A stretch of 64,000 nucleotides of DNA, taken from assembly GCF_002831565.1 (NCBI RefSeq), contig NZ_CP025096.1, positions 4,822,501 through 4,886,500 of the forward strand, in the 5' to 3' direction. A model generated the notes under the pieces. The model ran no database searches. It was not told the origin of the DNA and saw only the letters and a program-made list of their open reading frames with translations. Below are positions 61,641 to 64,000 of the stretch, one piece after another. Position 1 is the stretch's first letter. Each line of letters opens with the position of its first letter. Made by a program: the position numbers and the translations under genes. The DNA is from Spirosoma pollinicola. Its GTDB lineage: Bacteria > Bacteroidota > Bacteroidia > Cytophagales > Spirosomataceae.

Positions 61641-61743
61641 GACCAAATTTTAAGCTCTAATTTACGTAAAAACCTGAAAACATTAGGATTTATAATACAG
61701 TACACATATAATAGCCCCCGAAATTATATTTTACTTGTATTAG
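61641..61743. promoter_or_regulatory. Divergent promoter region for umuD/umuC and dinB operon
   Basis: This A+T-rich 103-nt region separates the divergent genes. It contains a loose dyad around TTATAATACAGTACACATA. No motif of the PRTRC type is found here. It should hold the binding site for any SOS-type repressor of both units. Confidence 0.4.
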
Positions 61744-62229
61744 ATGCCTATGAAAACAAGGGTCAGAACCCGATTTACAATTAGAAAAGCTGGCATAAAA
61801 AGTCGGTTAAGAATACCGTTATTTCTTTCACGCGTCCACTGCGGGTTTCCCTCGCCGGCGACCGATTATTTGGAAAACGTCTTGGATTTGAACGAGTTGT
61901 GTATCGTCCATCCTGACGATACCTATTTTGTTCGAGTTGAAGGAAACAGTATGGTCAATCCGCGTGCCCGACTCGATTCCAGGATTGATGACGGGGATAT
62001 TCTGGTGGTGGATTGTCTGATTGAGCCTGTCGATGGTCAGGTTATTGTGGCGTTTGTGAATGAGGGATACGTTGTCAGGCGTATGAAGCGGGTAGGGGAG
62101 ATGTTGCTGCTGAAAGCAGACAATCCAAGCTACGAGCCAATCTATATGCACCCGGGTGACCCAGGGGAGGACTCCTTTGTGTTTGGAACCGTTGTCTGGG
62201 TATTTTTTAAACCATCGATCTTGCCCTAA
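61744..62229 (+). CDS. UmuD-like S24 family protein
   Basis: A 161-residue UmuD homologue. The cleavage site C33-G34 in HCGFPSPATDY and the nucleophile S69 in VEGNSMVN are present. The lysine of the Ser-Lys pair, found in FTVKRL of E. coli UmuD, aligns with R112 in YVVRRMKRV; the nearest Lys is K115. It is followed after 11 nt by umuC. It probably partners UmuC as the regulated subunit of Pol V. Whether it self-cleaves is uncertain because of the Arg. Confidence 0.85.
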   Translation: MPMKTRVRTRFTIRKAGIKSRLRIPLFLSRVHCGFPSPATDYLENVLDLNELCIVHPDDTYFVRVEGNSMVNPRARLDSRIDDGDILVVDCLIEPVDGQVIVAFVNEGYVVRRMKRVGEMLLLKADNPSYEPIYMHPGDPGEDSFVFGTVVWVFFKPSILP

Positions 62230-62240
62230 CCTTTTCGAGT

Positions 62241-63509
62241 ATGTACGCTCATTTTGACGCCTTGTCGTTTTACGCCAGTTGTCACATTTCGTTTCAGCAC
62301 CCGCTCCGCAAACAGCCCGTTATTGTTTTATCCAACAACGACGGTAACGTAGTGGCGCAAAATGGGATTGCCAAACAGTTAGGGATTACCCGTGGAACTC
62401 CTTTTTTCAAAATTAAGGAGTTGGTTGGTCAGCAGGGTATTCACGTCTTCTCAAGCACGTACCCGTTATACGGAGATATGTCGAGACGAATTTTTGCCAT
62501 CGTTGGCCGGTTCATCGAACGCGTGGAGGTGTATTCGATTGATGAGGGCTTCTTCGATCTGGCGGGTTATGAGGCTATCTATCCCGATTTACGGGAACTG
62601 GCGCAGACGATCCAGTCCACGACGTACCGTAGTAGCCGCATACCCATAAATATCGGCATTGCGCCCACCAAAACACTCTGCAAGGTAGCCACATGGTTTG
62701 CCAAAAAATGTCCCGAACATAAAGGTATATGCGTACTGGATACCCCGGCCAAGATCAGTCAGGCATTGGATGAGTTTGGAATAGGAGACTTATGGGGCAT
62801 TGGGGATCGCTACGAACGATTGCTTTTAGCGAACGGTATCCAGACGGCAGCTCAGCTGCGTAATTTACCGGATGACTGGATCAGGCAGTTTCTGACGGTT
62901 ACCGGGCTTCGACTGGTGTATGAACTGCGGGGCCAGCCTTGTAAAGCGCTGGAGATCGAACCCGCCAGAAAGAAATCTATTTGCACGGCTCCCAGCTTCG
63001 GCATGCCGGTGAGCGGCCTGGAGCCGCTTCGTGAGGCGGTTACTACGTATCTCTCCAGAGCGGCCGTTAAACTGCGAAACCAGGCATCAGCAGCCGGATA
63101 CATTACCGTGTTTCTACACACGAATTATTTCCGTACCAATGACCGGCAGTACTCCAACAGTCGCACGGTAAAGTTACCTCATCACAGCTGCAGCGATGCT
63201 GAACTGATCCGATACGGGCTGGCCGCTTTGGAGTCCATTTACCGGGAGGGGTACAATTTTCAGAAAGTGGGTATTATGCTGACGGATCTGGTGGATTGGG
63301 ACCATCGGCAGTTTAGTGTCTTTGACGTTGAACCCGATGAGCGCTGGAAACGGGTTTATTCAGCCGTTGACCGCATCAATCATCGGTACGGACGTGGGCG
63401 GGTCAGACTGGCCAGCCAGGGCTTTACGGAATCGGCCTGGCTTATGAAGCAAAATTTTCGTTCACCCTGCTACACTACCCGGTGGAAGGATATTCTCGTG
63501 GTAAAATAA
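62241..63509 (+). CDS. umuC: UmuC, Y-family DNA polymerase V catalytic subunit
   Basis: A 422-residue UmuC. The metal-binding residues are D6 (MYAHFDALSFYASC, a variant of the usual DCNNFYASCE) and D101-E102 (YSIDEGFFDL). SNNDGNVVAQNGIAK, ADP-like PTKTLCKVATWFAK and GIGDLWGIGDRYERLL follow, and the C-terminal RQFSVFD resembles the UmuC clamp-binding peptide. It follows the umuD-like gene after 11 nt. Confidence 0.92.
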   Translation: MYAHFDALSFYASCHISFQHPLRKQPVIVLSNNDGNVVAQNGIAKQLGITRGTPFFKIKELVGQQGIHVFSSTYPLYGDMSRRIFAIVGRFIERVEVYSIDEGFFDLAGYEAIYPDLRELAQTIQSTTYRSSRIPINIGIAPTKTLCKVATWFAKKCPEHKGICVLDTPAKISQALDEFGIGDLWGIGDRYERLLLANGIQTAAQLRNLPDDWIRQFLTVTGLRLVYELRGQPCKALEIEPARKKSICTAPSFGMPVSGLEPLREAVTTYLSRAAVKLRNQASAAGYITVFLHTNYFRTNDRQYSNSRTVKLPHHSCSDAELIRYGLAALESIYREGYNFQKVGIMLTDLVDWDHRQFSVFDVEPDERWKRVYSAVDRINHRYGRGRVRLASQGFTESAWLMKQNFRSPCYTTRWKDILVVK

Positions 63510-63592
63510 GGCAGGAGGACTACTATTTGGCTATTGCTTAATGATCGTATTCTCCTTTTCAATTGAAAAGAAGATGCTTTGCTGAATTATAT

Positions 63593-64000
63593 TTATTGAC
63601 GCTGTAAATCTTTAAAAGCACTCCAGATATAGAACAACTTAGGAATTGGTTCGTGTAAACGTAGTTCATACCCGCCCATTCCATCATCAAGCAAAAATGG
63701 TTCAATGGTAAACGTATACTTAATGGTTTTGTACATAATTCCTTCCTCCAATAAGATCTTACCCAGTTCAATTGTGTATCCCTTTGCCGCCTGTATCACC
63801 GAAAACGCGTCAGCTATCGAACTTCCGGCTGGGACCAGGTAAAGTGTGTCAATTTTTTGTCGCTCTTTAGCGCTGACCCCAACTCTCATCCGCACGCTAA
63901 GCAGATTGACATCTAACTTTAATTGCTCGACGGATTTCCTGGGTAACACCAGTTTGCCGGTTCGTGAAATATAACCGGCGATACAAACTGGCCTGCTTCC
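63593..64000 (-). CDS. Partial protein of unknown function, 5' end outside window
   Basis: The frame is open to the window edge, so the true start is outside; the visible part is at least 135 residues and begins (from the edge) RPVCIAGYISRTGKLVLPRKSVEQL. It has a repeated GYISRTGKLVLP-type strand and ends DDGMGGYELRLHEPIPKLFYIWSAFKDLQRQ. I recognise the general look from mobile elements of Bacteroidota but no function. Confidence 0.6.
   Translation of the reverse strand, partial: GSRPVCIAGYISRTGKLVLPRKSVEQLKLDVNLLSVRMRVGVSAKERQKIDTLYLVPAGSSIADAFSVIQAAKGYTIELGKILLEEGIMYKTIKYTFTIEPFLLDDGMGGYELRLHEPIPKLFYIWSAFKDLQRQ

Noticed and set aside
48823..64000. Search for JAB (PRTRC A), ParB-like and actin-like PRTRC D genes
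   Set aside because: No frame in this part of the window shows the JAMM motif, a ParB N-terminal motif or an actin-like phosphate loop; they may lie outside the window.
1..64000. tRNA, rRNA and riboswitch genes
   Set aside because: No cloverleaf with a TTCRA loop, no rRNA-like stretch and no known riboswitch core were seen in any gap.

Overview
The window looks like a chromosome segment from a Cytophagales-type Bacteroidota, of the Spirosoma kind. The evidence is a secreted esterase with a C-terminal type IX secretion sorting domain, GSCFA, WbqC and DUF5672 families, a GreA/GreB-like factor, -7 boxes of the TAnnTTTG type, and almost no Shine-Dalgarno signals. No rRNA, tRNA or CRISPR array was seen.

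Positions 1-23978 are a surface-polysaccharide locus. It holds eleven or so glycosyltransferases (GT2, GT4, GT9, a pair of GT8/GT-A-like paralogues, a DUF5672 protein), a Wzy/O-antigen-ligase-like polymerase, two hexapeptide acetyltransferases, a WbqC protein, a formyltransferase, a polysaccharide deacetylase, a SASA-type esterase, and a WecA/MraY-type initiating phosphoglycosyltransferase at the end. Many of these genes overlap by ATGA.

Positions 24000-48150 are ordinary housekeeping and accessory chromosome. In order: transketolase and transaldolase (divergent); an ABC/GntR(YtrA-type) operon with a probable operator; two small secreted proteins; RF3; DUF423; a YggS-type PLP protein; rpsF-rpsR-rplI; GSCFA; Mrp and NifU; a long D-Ala-D-Ala ligase homologue; a Gfo/Idh/MocA oxidoreductase; a GH43 lipoprotein; a Gre factor; a small exported protein behind a sigma54-like promoter; an ABM monooxygenase; and a two-subunit molybdenum hydroxylase. 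Several gaps carry long inverted repeats built from short repeated words, one with perfect 47-bp arms.

A head-to-head pair of transposase remnants (about 48.2-48.76 kb) marks the edge of an integrated plasmid or ICE-like element, which runs past the window end. It carries a PRTRC cassette (proteins E, C, F, B and a ThiF E1). This is a ubiquitin-like conjugation set with a Ub-like protein ending in Gly and no JAB/protein A in view. It also carries unknown proteins, a PP-loop PAPS-reductase-family enzyme coupled to a stand-alone LytTR protein, a two-gene module (membrane protein plus a putative PD-(D/E)XK nuclease), DUF4326, a PD-(D/E)XK exonuclease-like protein, DinB, and UmuD/UmuC.

The main new observation is in this element. 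Five minus-strand promoters share the arrangement ATAAC(A/G)GGG, then 64 or 65 nt, then a TATCTTTA-type -7 box. This points to an element-wide regulon and corrects the start codon of two genes.
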